Positions 37,580-47,843 are shown, counted from the first letter of the stretch. The stretch is DNA of 64,000 nucleotides from Methylovulum sp. (GCA_030653435.1 JAURZI010000063.1:1-64000), one strand, 5' to 3'. Notes: generated by a model not told the origin, from the sequence alone. Made by a program: numbers and translations.

Positions 37580-37774
37580 CACACTCTCCTCAGTTCATTT
37601 ATGGGTTAACCTCGACCGCGTCTACACGACGGTTTTAGGATAATAAATATAGTTAGTCCTAGCAAGCTTTAATTTTTTAAAAATCATTCACTTAAACACA
37701 GTCGCTGCACACAGGTCAGCAGTTTCTATGCATGCCGGATTATACGTGCAAATAATCTTGGGCGTTAGTCTCAT

Positions 37775-38308
37775 TCATAGGTGAAGTAACACATAAACCG
37801 CCCCGGTGCCACCGTCTTTAGGCGCAGCCGAACAAAAGGCCTGGACATCTGGATGTTGCCTCAGCCATAAATTGAGATTATTTTTTAAAATGGGGTAATG
37901 GTCCGGTGAACGGTAACCTTTGCCGTGCACGATGTGCACACAACGGCAACCTTCTTTGGTGCAGCATTGCAGGAATTTCAACAGTTGTTGCTTGGCGTCA
38001 TTGCTGCTCAAGCCATGCAGATCTATTTCCGCATCCAAGCCAAAATAACCCTGGCGCAGCTTGGTCAACACATTTTTTTGCATGTCCGAACTGACAAAGC
38101 TTAACGTGTCTTCCCGACCGACGCTGGCAATATCCGTGTCAGCCACGCCGGTCAAATGCTCGTGTACGTTAAGCGCAGGCCGTTTAGGGTATGGTTTAGG
38201 TTTGCCTTGCGGCGTTACAGGCACTTTGTCGTTTTTTACAGAACGCACTTTCCCTATCGTTTCGCGAAATAAATCACTCTCTTCTGAAGTCGGGATTTTT
38301 TTTGTCAC
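37775..38308 (-). CDS. Smr-domain protein
   Basis: The protein has 177 residues from a GTG at 38308. The N-terminal half is charged and variable. The C-terminal Smr domain (about 90-175) has the two signature motifs DLHGLSSNDAK and VHIVHGKGYRSPDH, and ends in GGTGAVYVLL. Small Smr proteins of this type (SmrA/SmrB group) are nucleases; SmrB cleaves mRNA at collided ribosomes. Which subgroup this belongs to is not certain. It is divergent from surE. Confidence 0.88.
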   Translation of the reverse strand: MTKKIPTSEESDLFRETIGKVRSVKNDKVPVTPQGKPKPYPKRPALNVHEHLTGVADTDIASVGREDTLSFVSSDMQKNVLTKLRQGYFGLDAEIDLHGLSSNDAKQQLLKFLQCCTKEGCRCVHIVHGKGYRSPDHYPILKNNLNLWLRQHPDVQAFCSAAPKDGGTGAVYVLLHL

Positions 38309-38382
38309 GAAAGCTGATTTTGTAGGTTATAGTTGCTAATATGTTTGATTTTATAGCTTATTCTGCTTTAGGGCGACTGATA

Positions 38383-39129
38383 ATGCATATTTTGTTAAGC
38401 AATGATGACGGTTACCTGGCCGAAGGCCTTTGTGCATTGGCAGATGCTCTCCGCCTGCATGCCGACATTTCAGTCGTTGCGCCCGATAAAAACCGTAGCG
38501 CGGCAAGCAATTCATTGACCTTGGAAATGCCTTTACGGGCTTATCCTGCCGATAATGGTTTTATTAAAGTCGATGGCACACCTACCGATTGTGTCCATCT
38601 GGCCATTACCGGCTTATTGAAAGAAGAGCCGGATATGGTGTTTGCCGGGATTAATCATGGCTCCAATTTAGGTGATGACGTGCTGTATTCGGGCACAGTC
38701 GCCGCCGCAACGGAAGGACGTTTTTTAGGGTTGCCGGCGGTTGCCATCTCCTTAGTGGGTAGCAACCCTGTACATTTCAGCACTGCGGCACAGGTAGCCG
38801 TCACGATACTCAAACAATTGCTCAACAAACCGTTGCCGCAAGACACTATCCTTAATATCAACGTGCCGGATGTGCCGTATCATGCCCTAAACGGTTATCA
38901 GGCGACCCGGTTGGGGCAGCGCCATAAATCGGAACCCGTCATCACTGATAAAGACCCGCGCGGACGGACAATTTATTGGGTGGGGCCTCCTGGCGCTGAA
39001 CAGGACGCAGGTCCCGGAACGGATTTTTATGCGATTAATGCCGGTTACGTATCCGTCACGCCATTGCAGCTGGATTTGACTTGGTATGATAGGCTGAATG
39101 ATTTAAAGCTATGGCTACCCAAGGAGTAA
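38383..39129 (+). CDS. surE: SurE 5'/3'-nucleotidase
   Basis: The ATG at 38383 gives 248 residues starting [11 protein letters not shown]; an upstream ATG at 38341 is less likely, since SurE proteins begin at this [10 protein letters not shown] motif. Metal-binding Asp-Asp is in SNDDG, and [25 protein letters not shown] is the conserved second motif. [17 protein letters not shown] and [11 protein letters not shown] are also typical. SurE removes phosphate from nucleotides in stationary phase. It lies 5 nt upstream of pcm, the usual order. Confidence 0.96.
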   Translation: MHILLSNDDGYLAEGLCALADALRLHADISVVAPDKNRSAASNSLTLEMPLRAYPADNGFIKVDGTPTDCVHLAITGLLKEEPDMVFAGINHGSNLGDDVLYSGTVAAATEGRFLGLPAVAISLVGSNPVHFSTAAQVAVTILKQLLNKPLPQDTILNINVPDVPYHALNGYQATRLGQRHKSEPVITDKDPRGRTIYWVGPPGAEQDAGPGTDFYAINAGYVSVTPLQLDLTWYDRLNDLKLWLPKE

Positions 39130-39134
39130 TTAAT

Positions 39135-39794
39135 ATGATGCCACACTTGCAAGGCATAGGCATGACTTCACCTCGTACCCGCGAGCGCATGATTAAGCGC
39201 TTGTCCGAGCAGGGCATCAATAACCCTGCGGTATTGGATGCGATGCGTAACACCCCTAGGCATATTTTCATGGATGAAGCATTGGCGAGCAGGGCTTATG
39301 AAGATACGGCGTTGCCGATAGGCTTTAACCAGACGATTTCTCAACCTTATATCGTTGCCAGGATGACTGAGCTATTGCTCGAATCAGGCCCGCTTTCCAA
39401 GGTGCTGGAAATAGGCACCGGTTGCGGTTATCAGACGGCAGTTCTGGCGCAGCTGGTCGGCCATGTGTACTCGGTTGAGCGCATATTGCCTTTACAAAAA
39501 AAAGCGCAGGCGCATTTATGGGATTTAAAGCTTAAAAATATCAGCTTTATGTATGGTGACGGCAGTTTGGGTTGGCCCGATTATGCGCCATTTGACGGCA
39601 TCCTGGTATCTGCCGCGCCTTTGACATTGCCTGAGGTGTTGTTGCAGCAAATGGCGGTCGGCGGTGTCATGGTGATCCCTATTGGCGCAAGCGGCAGGCA
39701 GACCCTGCAACGGGTGACGCGCACTGCCGACACTTACAAAGTTGAAGCACTGGATGCCGTCACTTTTGTGCCTTTTTTGCCGGGAAAAGAATAA
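39135..39794 (+). CDS. pcm: Protein-L-isoaspartate O-methyltransferase
   Basis: The ATG at 39135 has AAGGAG 8 nt upstream and gives 219 residues; an earlier ATG at 39111 lies inside surE. Motifs are [47 protein letters not shown] (substrate loop) and the SAM-binding [16 protein letters not shown]. It methylates damaged isoaspartyl residues so they can be repaired, using S-adenosylmethionine. It is coupled to surE. Confidence 0.96.
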   Translation: MMPHLQGIGMTSPRTRERMIKRLSEQGINNPAVLDAMRNTPRHIFMDEALASRAYEDTALPIGFNQTISQPYIVARMTELLLESGPLSKVLEIGTGCGYQTAVLAQLVGHVYSVERILPLQKKAQAHLWDLKLKNISFMYGDGSLGWPDYAPFDGILVSAAPLTLPEVLLQQMAVGGVMVIPIGASGRQTLQRVTRTADTYKVEALDAVTFVPFLPGKE

Positions 39795-39828
39795 AGTCAA
39801 AGGTAACAGGCAAAGCTATGCCGCCAGC

Positions 39829-40653
39829 TTAGCGTGACTTGTCCAATAATTCGATAACCGCCCGTGTGTCAGGGCGGACACCCCGCCAGATAAAAAAGGC
39901 CTCGGCAGCCTGTTCGACCAGCATGCCCAAACCGTCCAGGCTTTTTGCCGCATGTTGCGACCAACCCCAGCGCACAAATGCTGTGGGCTGGTTGCCATAA
40001 GCCAGATCGTAGCAAACACCGTGTTTGGCGAGCAGGTTTTCCGGCAAAGGCGGCAATTGGTCGCTCAAGCTGGCCGAGGTCGCGTTCAAAATCAAATCGT
40101 ATTGCTGTCCGGCCAATGCGGCAAAACCGCAGCCTGTGACTGTAGTCATGTCGCTGAACTCTGTCGCCAGATTGACGGCTTTATCAATGCTGCGGTTGGC
40201 TATCGTCAGCGAGTGTGGCGTTTGCTGGCATAGCGGCGCAATAATGCCTCGACTTGCCCCGCCGGCACCGAGGATTAAAATTCTGCTGCCGCTTAACGCG
40301 ATGCCGTGGTTTAACATTAAGTCGCTAACCAACCCGCAGCCATCGGTGTTGTCGCCGAGGATGCCGCCGTCTTCTTGTAATACGAGCGTGTTGACGGCTT
40401 TGCTTAAGCCTGCGCGTCCGGTATTTTTGTCCGCATAAGCCCAGGCCAGTTCTTTTAGCGGCACGGTACAGTTCAAGCCTTTGCCGCCTTGACTAAAAAA
40501 AGCGTCGGCAGCGTCGGTAAATGTTTCTGCCGGGACTTCCTGGGCAACATAGCTGAGTGATTGCCCGGTTTGTTCGGCAAACAGTTGGTGTATGCGCGGT
40601 GATTTGCTGTGTTGGATAGGTTGCCCAAACACAGCATAGCGGTCGATAGCCAT
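39829..40653 (-). CDS. aroE: Shikimate 5-dehydrogenase
   Basis: The ATG at 40653 (GGAGCA upstream; an ATG one codon earlier is possible) gives 274 residues. The substrate site is read in SKSPRIHQLF, NCTVPLKELA (catalytic Lys) and GDNTDGCGLV (Asp). The NADP loop is LILGAGGASRG, followed by IANRS. LILNATSASLSD and YGNQPTAF complete the pattern. It catalyses dehydroshikimate reduction in aromatic amino-acid synthesis. Its start overlaps the stop of the preceding membrane-protein gene (ATGATG), so the two are coupled. Confidence 0.95.
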   Translation of the reverse strand: MAIDRYAVFGQPIQHSKSPRIHQLFAEQTGQSLSYVAQEVPAETFTDAADAFFSQGGKGLNCTVPLKELAWAYADKNTGRAGLSKAVNTLVLQEDGGILGDNTDGCGLVSDLMLNHGIALSGSRILILGAGGASRGIIAPLCQQTPHSLTIANRSIDKAVNLATEFSDMTTVTGCGFAALAGQQYDLILNATSASLSDQLPPLPENLLAKHGVCYDLAYGNQPTAFVRWGWSQHAAKSLDGLGMLVEQAAEAFFIWRGVRPDTRAVIELLDKSR

Positions 40654-41183
40654 CATTGCTCCTGTTTGGCCTTCCAGACTTCCCATAGGATAGTCATGGC
40701 GACAATCACTAGCGCAATCAGCAACTCTATCCACAGAAAATGCTGGGTGAATGCGGCAATCACGGCGGATACGCCCAGAAACAGCCCCACCACGCTAAAG
40801 CGCCAGCCCACGCGCAAGCCGTCAAGCATGGCTGCTAGCGATAAGATCAGCAAAATGACCAAGCCTGCGTCTTCCGGGTGGATGCGGCCGGATTTTTCTA
40901 CCAGGAATGCGCCGCCGACTACCACTAGCGTCGTAAACCAATGCAGCGATTGTTTCCTCAGGATGATCTTGAAATCATCGGTGCGGTATTTGGATTGCCG
41001 CCAGCCGATAAAAATGGCGCAAACGGCAAACACCACCACCATAATGAGCCAATAACCGAAACCGTCAGCCGGTGAAAAATCGGTGATACCGATGCCCACC
41101 AGCGACAAGATCAGTAATAGGATTAAAACCGCTTCTTCAAAATGAAATATTTTTTTATCGTTTATTATTATATTTTCAGACAT
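40653..41183 (-). CDS. Inner-membrane protein of unknown function
   Basis: The protein has 176 residues with about five hydrophobic segments (AVLILLLILSLVGIGI, WLIMVVVFAVCAIFIGW, WFTTLVVVGGAFLVEKSG, GLVILLILSLAAMLDGL, VVGLFLGVSAVIAAF and LLIALVIVAMTIL). The N-terminus is acidic and the C-terminus basic. I do not recognise the family. It overlaps aroE by a few bases and starts 39 nt after hemB on the same strand, so hemB, this gene and aroE may be one transcript. Confidence 0.85.
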   Translation of the reverse strand: MSENIIINDKKIFHFEEAVLILLLILSLVGIGITDFSPADGFGYWLIMVVVFAVCAIFIGWRQSKYRTDDFKIILRKQSLHWFTTLVVVGGAFLVEKSGRIHPEDAGLVILLILSLAAMLDGLRVGWRFSVVGLFLGVSAVIAAFTQHFLWIELLIALVIVAMTILWEVWKAKQEQ

Positions 41184-41222
41184 GTGATGGACTCCTCTTC
41201 TTAATGATGGGAAGTAACGCGT

Positions 41223-42281
<1,059 letters not shown>

Positions 42282-42375
42282 TTAACAGCCTATGGGTACA
42301 GGGAATATTGTAACAGTCTATACATCGGTACTTGAAAAAGCTAAGCATTGTACAGGTTTAATTTTAGAGGATTTT

Positions 42376-43020
42376 ATGAACGCTAAGCACTTTATATTAT
42401 TTGGTTTATTTGCAGTATTTTTATTGTTAATGCCGGTGACCCGTTCCGTGGCGGACGATTTATTGCCACCCCAACAAGCCATACACACGGCTTCCACGCA
42501 ATTACAGGCAAAGTTGCAGGATAAATCCTTTACGAAAGATTTCTCAAAAATTACCGAGTATGTCCAGGAAGTCATTTACCCGCACACGGATTTCGATAGA
42601 ATTGCCGCCTTGGTGCTGGGTAAACTCTGGAAATCAGCAACGAATGATGAGCGCGAGCGTTTTAAAAAGGAATTCCAGACCTTGTTGGTCAGAACTTATT
42701 CTCGTGCGTTTGTCGAGTTTAAAGAGTGGACCGTGCGTTTTTTGCCACTGGAAATGGAAACCGATGCCGCGAAAGTCATCGTAAAGACCCAGGTCTTGCA
42801 GCCGGGCATCCAGCCTATAGCTGTCGATTACCGGATGGCGCTACATAATGGCGAATGGAAAGCTTACGATATTATGATTGAAGGTGTCAGTCTGGTGACT
42901 AATTACCGCACGACTTTCAGCACGGAAGTGCAAACAAAGGGCTCGTTAAATGCCGTGATTGATGGGCTGGCCAAACGGAATGCCGAAGCGCTGGCCGCAA
43001 AATCGACTAACCATTCCTGA
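42376..43020 (+). CDS. MlaC/Ttg2D-family phospholipid-binding periplasmic protein
   Basis: The ATG at 42376 (AGAGG at 42366-42370) gives 214 residues with a signal peptide (MNAKHFILFGLFAVFLLLMPVTRSVA). The body follows MlaC: TYVxxxIYPHTDFDRIAALVLGKLWKSAT, ERFKKEFQTLLVRTYSRAFVEFKE, and VDYRMALHNGEWKAYDIMIEGVSLVTNYRTTFSTEV. MlaC carries phospholipids across the periplasm. No mlaA, B, D, E or F is adjacent, so this solitary copy could instead be the hopanoid-associated paralogue HpnM, which shares the fold. Confidence 0.87.
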   Translation: MNAKHFILFGLFAVFLLLMPVTRSVADDLLPPQQAIHTASTQLQAKLQDKSFTKDFSKITEYVQEVIYPHTDFDRIAALVLGKLWKSATNDERERFKKEFQTLLVRTYSRAFVEFKEWTVRFLPLEMETDAAKVIVKTQVLQPGIQPIAVDYRMALHNGEWKAYDIMIEGVSLVTNYRTTFSTEVQTKGSLNAVIDGLAKRNAEALAAKSTNHS

Positions 43021-43111
43021 AAGGCAGGCAACAAAAGATACTAGCCATAACACGATCCAAGGCTTAGCACGATAAAGCCATAAGCGCCCCTAGACCCGCC
43101 GTTCCTCTGCA

Positions 43112-44086
43112 ATGATCGATTACCAGCCTTTATACGACAGCTTGCTTGACGTGCAGGCCGATGCCTGGGTTCAGCGCTTGCCCGGTGCTATCGCCCAGGC
43201 GTTTGATGCCACTAAACACGGGGACTTGGCAAGGTGGCAAACGATTGTCGCCAATTTGCCCGAATTAACGGCCAGCCGCCGCCTGCCTGATGCCGGCATG
43301 ATGCAAATCGGCGGCTATGCCGAGGTGAGCGATGAGGTTCGGAGCGGCCTTGAGCAGCAGCTTAAAGGGTTGGCGCCCTGGCGTAAGGGGCCTTATAGCC
43401 TGTTCGGCATCACTATCGACACGGAATGGCGGTCCGACTGGAAATGGGACCGGCTAAAAAATCATATTGCCCCACTGGCATATCGTCGGGTGCTGGATGT
43501 AGGGTGTGGTAATGGCTACCACTGCTGGCGAATGTTTGGTGCCGGTGCCAAAATGGTCGTGGGTATCGACCCGCTGTTGCTTAATGTCATGCAGTTCCAT
43601 GCGGTTAGAAAGCTGTATGGGGAAGCACCGGTCTACGTGTTGCCTTTCGCGCTGGAAGATGTGCCGGGTAATTTGAAGGCCTTTGACACGGTATTTTCGA
43701 TGGGCGTTTTGTATCATCGGCGTTCGCCTATAGACCATTTGCTGGCTTTAAAAGACTGTTTGCAACCGGGCGGCGAGCTGGTGTTGGAAACACTGGTCAT
43801 TGACGGCGGTTTGGGCGAAGTGCTGCTACCGGAAGACCGCTATGCGAATATGCGTAATGTCTGGTTTTTACCCAGTTGCGACACCCTGGTCAGCTGGATG
43901 AAGCGCTGCGGCTTTACCGGCATGCGCGTCGTCGATGTGACGACGACGACTGTTGCAGAGCAACACAGCACGGCGTGGATGCCGTTCCATTCGCTCCACG
44001 ATTTTCTCGACCAGCAAAATCCTCGGTTGACTTGTGAAGGTTTGCCCGCCCCCAAACGGGCGATAATTATTGCTAATAGTGCGTAG
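43112..44086 (+). CDS. cmoB: tRNA U34 carboxymethyltransferase
   Basis: The protein has 324 residues, close to the CmoB norm of about 320. Features are WRKGPYSLFGITIDTEWRSDWKWDRL, the SAM/carboxy-SAM site VLDVGCGNGYHCWRMFGAGA, FDTVFSMGVLYHRRSPIDHL and YANMRNVWFLPS. CmoB transfers a carboxymethyl group from carboxy-S-adenosylmethionine to 5-hydroxyuridine at the tRNA wobble position. CmoA, its usual partner, is not in the window. Confidence 0.96.
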   Translation: MIDYQPLYDSLLDVQADAWVQRLPGAIAQAFDATKHGDLARWQTIVANLPELTASRRLPDAGMMQIGGYAEVSDEVRSGLEQQLKGLAPWRKGPYSLFGITIDTEWRSDWKWDRLKNHIAPLAYRRVLDVGCGNGYHCWRMFGAGAKMVVGIDPLLLNVMQFHAVRKLYGEAPVYVLPFALEDVPGNLKAFDTVFSMGVLYHRRSPIDHLLALKDCLQPGGELVLETLVIDGGLGEVLLPEDRYANMRNVWFLPSCDTLVSWMKRCGFTGMRVVDVTTTTVAEQHSTAWMPFHSLHDFLDQQNPRLTCEGLPAPKRAIIIANSA

Positions 44087-44116
44087 ATCGGCTTTGCTAG
44101 GCTGAGGTTATAGATA

Positions 44117-45028
44117 ATGGGACGATACGACCAACGTAAAGGTAAAAGGGCCGGGCGATATAATCCGGCTAAAGGCAAAAGCAATGACGGCGTTTATGTG
44201 CTGGTCGTCATTATCCTGATGTTGCTTGCCGGTGCCGGTGGTTTTTTTGCCAAACAGTTGATGGACGGGCTTAAGGATGATTCCGGTTCCGGGGTGCGGA
44301 CTTTGGTGCTGCCGCCTGAGAGTGCAAGCATGGGTTTTGCTGGGGCGCCGGGCACGGGAGACGTGCAGCAGCAGGCTGCCGGCCGGACAAACCCAGGTGC
44401 TGTGGATGATGGCATGGAAACCTTGCCGCCGGTCGAACAGCTGGCAGCCTTGCCGGAGCTTGACAGCAGCGATGCGGCGGTTCGGCTAGCGATTACGCAG
44501 GCCGCGCCGGAACTTGCCCCGTGGCTGGCTACCGGACAGTTAATCAGGGCGTATATGACGGTTGTCAACGACTTTTCCCAGGGCCAGATAATCGCCAAGC
44601 ACATGCGTTTTCTAAAGTTAGGCCAATGGTTTACCGTTAGCCAGAACAACGGTACGTTGGTGATGGCGGCTAGCAGTTATCACCGCTATGATCCACTGGC
44701 GCAAGCCATCAATGCCATTGATGCACCGGCCATAGGGGCAGTCTACAAAAAGTTCCAGCCATTGCTGCTACAGGTTTTTAGCGAATTCAGTTATCCGCCG
44801 GAATATCATTTGGAGGATATATTCAACAAAGCGGCGGCAGAAATTTTAGCGGCGCCGGTGTTGGACGAGCCTATCGCCTTGGTAAGATTCCCGTCACACT
44901 ACAAATTTGCCGACCCCCAACTGGAAGCATTAAACCCGGTGCACAAGCAGATGATACGCATGGGGCCTCAGAATACCCGCATCATCCAGAATAAAGTACG
45001 GTTGCTGGTTAGCGAAATAGGCGGGTAA
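44117..45028 (+). CDS. DUF3014-containing inner-membrane protein
   Basis: The protein has 303 residues. A very basic N-terminus (MGRYDQRKGKRAGRYNPAKGK) precedes one membrane helix (VYVLVVIILMLLAGAGGFF, about 27-45), then a low-complexity linker (about 50-110) and a C-terminal DUF3014-like domain (LPPVEQLAALPELDSSD, LAPWLATGQLIRAYMTVVNDFSQG, YHRYDPLAQAINAID, FSYPPEYHLEDIF, KMIRMGP-like ending). DUF3014 has no assigned function. It lies 31 nt after cmoB and may be co-transcribed. Confidence 0.82.
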   Translation: MGRYDQRKGKRAGRYNPAKGKSNDGVYVLVVIILMLLAGAGGFFAKQLMDGLKDDSGSGVRTLVLPPESASMGFAGAPGTGDVQQQAAGRTNPGAVDDGMETLPPVEQLAALPELDSSDAAVRLAITQAAPELAPWLATGQLIRAYMTVVNDFSQGQIIAKHMRFLKLGQWFTVSQNNGTLVMAASSYHRYDPLAQAINAIDAPAIGAVYKKFQPLLLQVFSEFSYPPEYHLEDIFNKAAAEILAAPVLDEPIALVRFPSHYKFADPQLEALNPVHKQMIRMGPQNTRIIQNKVRLLVSEIGG

Positions 45029-45077
45029 TGATATTTTTTATAACACAATTCAATGTGTTGCAGTTATTTTAATTATT

Positions 45078-45106
45078 TTGTCATGTACAGGGCCACCGAT
45101 TTAAAT
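45078..45106 (+). promoter_or_regulatory. Candidate sigma-70 promoter of tRNA-Lys
   Basis: TTGTCA (45078-45083, five of six matches to the -35 consensus) and TTAAAT (45101-45106, four of six) are 17 nt apart, about 20 nt before the tRNA 5' end. Confidence 0.45.
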
Positions 45107-45126
45107 TACAATGCCCGCATTAGTTT

Positions 45127-45202
45127 GGGGGGTTAGCTCAGTTGGTAGAGCAGTGGACTCTTAATCCATAGGTCGAGAGTTCGAGCCTCTCACCCCCCAC
45201 CA
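45127..45202 (+). tRNA. tRNA-Lys (CTT)
   Basis: The 76-nt sequence folds as a full cloverleaf: GGGGGGT pairs with ACCCCCC, the D arm is GCTCAGTTGGTAGAGC, the anticodon stem GTGGA/TCCAT encloses loop CTCTTAA with anticodon CTT, the T arm carries GTTCGAGCC, and CCA is encoded. Its 3' 45 nt (45158-45202) are duplicated at 54164-54208, showing that it is the integration site of the downstream element; the tRNA is kept intact by the attL copy. Confidence 0.97.
45158..45202 (+). repeat. attL: tRNA-proximal attachment site
   Basis: The 45-nt core starts in the anticodon loop (CTCTTAATCC) and runs through the encoded CCA. It is identical to 54164-54208; flanking bases differ on both sides. Confidence 0.93.
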
Positions 45203-45271
45203 TGTAATACACTGACAATAAAGGATTATTTTCAGCAAGCTATCGGTAAAAAACACGCAATCATTCCGGCG

Positions 45272-45289
45272 AGGCACCAAATAGGGCAC
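45272..45289 (+). repeat. 18-nt subterminal repeat, left copy (candidate integrase arm site)
   Basis: AGGCACCAAATAGGGCAC occurs here, 69 nt inside attL, and again at 54026-54043, about 120 nt inside attR. It contains GGCAC twice with a short spacer. The position at both element ends fits integrase arm-type binding sites. Confidence 0.5.
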
Positions 45290-45345
45290 CATGCCGGTTG
45301 CTAACCTGCGTCTGTCCGGCTTTCAGCGGACTGGAGTTTTTTATC

Positions 45346-46512
45346 ATGGCCACTATCCGAAAAATACAGCGTCAATCCGATGTTGTCTACAAAGCAATCA
45401 TCAAAGACCGTTTCGGCAAAACGGTTAAATCAAAAACCTTCCCAAAAAAAACCGATGCTAAAATCTGGGCTGACCGCATCGAGTCAAACCAGGACGCTAT
45501 CGAAGCCTACGGCACCAAGGGCGCTAAAATGACCTTTGCTGAGCTGGTAGACGAATACATGATGCAATGGCAAGGAAAAAGCCTGGCTCAACAGCAATCA
45601 AGGGCGCTGTACTGGTCCGAACAATTCGGACAATACCAACTGGATGAAATCAACGCCGACAAGATCAGAACGGCTTTAAAAACGTTGCAGTCAGGCAAGT
45701 GCAACGTCGGTAATGGCCGGGGAAAAAACGCTGGCGCTATTAAAACCCTCGACAAAATCCGTTCCAGTACGACCGTAAACAGGTATCGAGCCGTGTTATC
45801 GGCCATTCATAATTACGCCTTCAGACAAGGCTATATCACTTCAAACCCGGTTAAAAAAACGTCAAGTCTACCCTCGCCTAAAGGCCGTGTGCGCTATTTG
45901 TCGGACGTGGAGCGGGAAAGGTTACTTGCCGCTTGCCAACAGTCCGAATGGCCGCGCTTGTATTTGCTGGTATTGATGGCGATGACTACCGGCATGAGAA
46001 AATCCGAGCTGCTCAGGCTCACCTGGGCGGATATTGACTTTGATAACGGCTTAGCCTTTCTGGATGACACCAAGAACGGGGAGCCGCGCGTCTGTCCTAT
46101 TCCTGCGCCCACCTTGGCTGAAATAAAACGCTTTAGGGGCTTGGGTGCGGCCTTGGTGTTTCCTTCCCAGCTCAAGCCTGACCAGCCGTTTGAATTCAAA
46201 AAGCATTGGCAAAAAGCCTTGGATGAAGCCAAGGTGCAAGATTTTGTTTTTCATTGCCTACGGCATGACTTCTGTTCCTCGCTGGCGATGCACGGGGCGA
46301 CCCTGGCCGAGATTGCCGAATTGGCCGGACATGCAGACTACCAAACGCTATACCCATCTATCGGTGAAACACAAGCAAAAAATAGCCGAAGAGGTCATGC
46401 AAAAGGTCTTGAAGTACAGCGTATAATCAAATTAGCCAAGCCTAGCTCGACGGGGCGAAAGCCGGTTTTCTCAGCCGGTTGGCTTGGTTTCTATCGTGAG
46501 AATTGCACTTGA
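45346..46512 (+). CDS. Tyrosine site-specific integrase, C-terminally frameshifted
   Basis: The ATG at 45346 (GGAG at about 45332) gives a 388-residue reading. An arm/core-binding N-terminus (MATIRKIQRQSDVVYKAIIKD) is followed by the catalytic domain with Arg218 (TGMRKSELLRLTW), HCLRH (303-307) and LAGH (326-329). After GHAD the frame reads into unrelated sequence. The expected ending TTKRYTHLSVKHKQKIAEEV, with the catalytic tyrosine in RYTHLS, is present in the +1 frame, ending at TAA 46424-46426. A 1-nt insertion or an 8-nt deletion near 46330-46340 explains this. As written, the enzyme lacks its nucleophile, so it is probably inactive unless the ribosome shifts or the base call is wrong. 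It lies next to attL, as expected for the element's integrase. Confidence 0.85.
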   Translation: MATIRKIQRQSDVVYKAIIKDRFGKTVKSKTFPKKTDAKIWADRIESNQDAIEAYGTKGAKMTFAELVDEYMMQWQGKSLAQQQSRALYWSEQFGQYQLDEINADKIRTALKTLQSGKCNVGNGRGKNAGAIKTLDKIRSSTTVNRYRAVLSAIHNYAFRQGYITSNPVKKTSSLPSPKGRVRYLSDVERERLLAACQQSEWPRLYLLVLMAMTTGMRKSELLRLTWADIDFDNGLAFLDDTKNGEPRVCPIPAPTLAEIKRFRGLGAALVFPSQLKPDQPFEFKKHWQKALDEAKVQDFVFHCLRHDFCSSLAMHGATLAEIAELAGHADYQTLYPSIGETQAKNSRRGHAKGLEVQRIIKLAKPSSTGRKPVFSAGWLGFYRENCT

Positions 46513-46524
46513 GAGGTGTTATTT

Positions 46525-47145
46525 ATGTATGGCTTTCCAACGGATGAAGCAATGAATTGTTTCATAGAATTAGCCAAGGATTCTTCGACTAAGGCGAGAA
46601 ATGATGAAAAGGAAGAAAACGCACTAGCTTGGATTGGCTTGTTAGACGGCTTTTTTTTAGAAAAACTGATTGCACGTTATGACCAGGGCGAAAAAGAAGC
46701 TTTGTTGCATATTATTAATCATTGCATATGGGCAAAAATTGATGTGCCGGAACGGTTTGCAGATGCTTTTGGTGAGGCTGTTTTTAAATGGCAAAAAGCC
46801 GAAGTACCAAGCTTGGATAAGGCATTTGATGTTGAACGGCCAAAAGGTGAGCACATAAATGCGAGAAAAAAGAAACTTCGTTTAATGCGGCGTGTTCATC
46901 TTGCCGTGGAAACGCTTCACAAAGAAGGCAGACCAATCAATAAAATCTTATATCAAGAAGTTGGTGAACAGTTTCATATTGGCGGAACGCTTGCCGAAAA
47001 TTATCACAAAGAGTCTAAAAATACAGATGCGGCGGTTGATAAACTCACCGATGATGTTTTGAAATCCAGAGTTTTCAAGCTTCGAGAAGATGATGAGTAT
47101 AAAAATTGGGTTCAGGCAATATCAAAAATTCCGCAAAAAAAATAA
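46525..47145 (+). CDS. Hypothetical protein of the integrated element
   Basis: The ATG at 46525 has GAGAGGTG 7-14 nt upstream and gives 206 residues. The sequence is helical and charged, with no signal peptide or membrane segment. A basic stretch (INARKKKLRLMRRVHLAVETLHKEGRPINKILYQEVGEQFHIG, about 112-155) could form a DNA-binding helical domain. I do not recognise the family. It follows the integrase by 12 nt and has a lower GC content than the chromosomal genes nearby, which fits acquired DNA. Confidence 0.75.
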   Translation: MYGFPTDEAMNCFIELAKDSSTKARNDEKEENALAWIGLLDGFFLEKLIARYDQGEKEALLHIINHCIWAKIDVPERFADAFGEAVFKWQKAEVPSLDKAFDVERPKGEHINARKKKLRLMRRVHLAVETLHKEGRPINKILYQEVGEQFHIGGTLAENYHKESKNTDAAVDKLTDDVLKSRVFKLREDDEYKNWVQAISKIPQKK

Positions 47146-47233
47146 TTTTGCGGGACTGATTATTTAACTACTTCCCTATGATGCACCTAGCGTAATCAAA
47201 CGCTGTTAATTTCTTTAACTTAAAGGTGAAATC

Positions 47234-47452
47234 ATGCAAGACCAAACACAAACCACATTAGACGAGGTTGTTACCCCTGACAGCCTCGTCAAACAACACC
47301 CCGACAAATTCACAAAACCCCAAATCACTTGGCTGTTACGCAATCGCCATAGGAACGGCCTGGAAAAATCCGGTGCGGTTTCGATGGTGGGGCGTAAATT
47401 TTACATCAACACGCCAAAATTTACGACCTGGCTGTTATCTCAAAATTCTTAA
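47234..47452 (+). CDS. AlpA/excisionase-like small regulator
   Basis: The protein has 72 residues; AAAGGTGAAATC precedes the ATG. The pattern DSLVKQHPDKFTKPQITWLLRNRHRNGLEKSGAVSMVGRKFYINTPKFTTWL resembles small helix-turn-helix proteins of integrated elements (AlpA/MerR-like excisionases), with a helix, a turn and a beta-wing ending in an aromatic W..L. Such proteins act as excisionase or activate satellite genes. The assignment is by pattern only. Confidence 0.6.
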   Translation: MQDQTQTTLDEVVTPDSLVKQHPDKFTKPQITWLLRNRHRNGLEKSGAVSMVGRKFYINTPKFTTWLLSQNS

Positions 47453-47543
47453 TCTAACCCGATTGACCTGAAGTGTACAGGGCGCGGATCGCCTTGCAGG
47501 TCTACCGATAGCAAATCCGATTAATCATTTTTGAGAGACAGAC

Positions 47544-47843
47544 ATGACCACAAACACCGAAAACACCTTAGCGCTATTGCCGCTTGAACCTGGGTTATTG
47601 CTCAAACGTATCGCTGACGGCGGCCATTCTGGAGAGTTTTTAGCTGATGCCTTCCTGAGTGCTTACCGCACAGACAAGCCTTTTCCGCATAGTTTAGGCG
47701 AACTTATCAAACTCGATGCCGAAGGTTTTCGGCTCTTTCATCAAGTCCTACATATACGGCATGTCCGCCCAAGGCTTTCTGACGATGCCTTGTACGAGAT
47801 AGAACAACAGATTCAAGCTATTGTTGCAGGTGGTGCACTATGA
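47544..47843 (+). CDS. Small hypothetical protein of the element
   Basis: The protein has 99 residues; GAGAGACAGAC precedes the ATG. It is helical (LLLKRIADGGHSGEFLADAFLSAYRTDKPFPHSLGELIKLDAEGFRLFHQVLHIRHVR) with no membrane segment. No family is recognised. Its last four bases (ATGA) overlap the next gene's start, so the two are translationally coupled. Confidence 0.75.
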   Translation: MTTNTENTLALLPLEPGLLLKRIADGGHSGEFLADAFLSAYRTDKPFPHSLGELIKLDAEGFRLFHQVLHIRHVRPRLSDDALYEIEQQIQAIVAGGAL

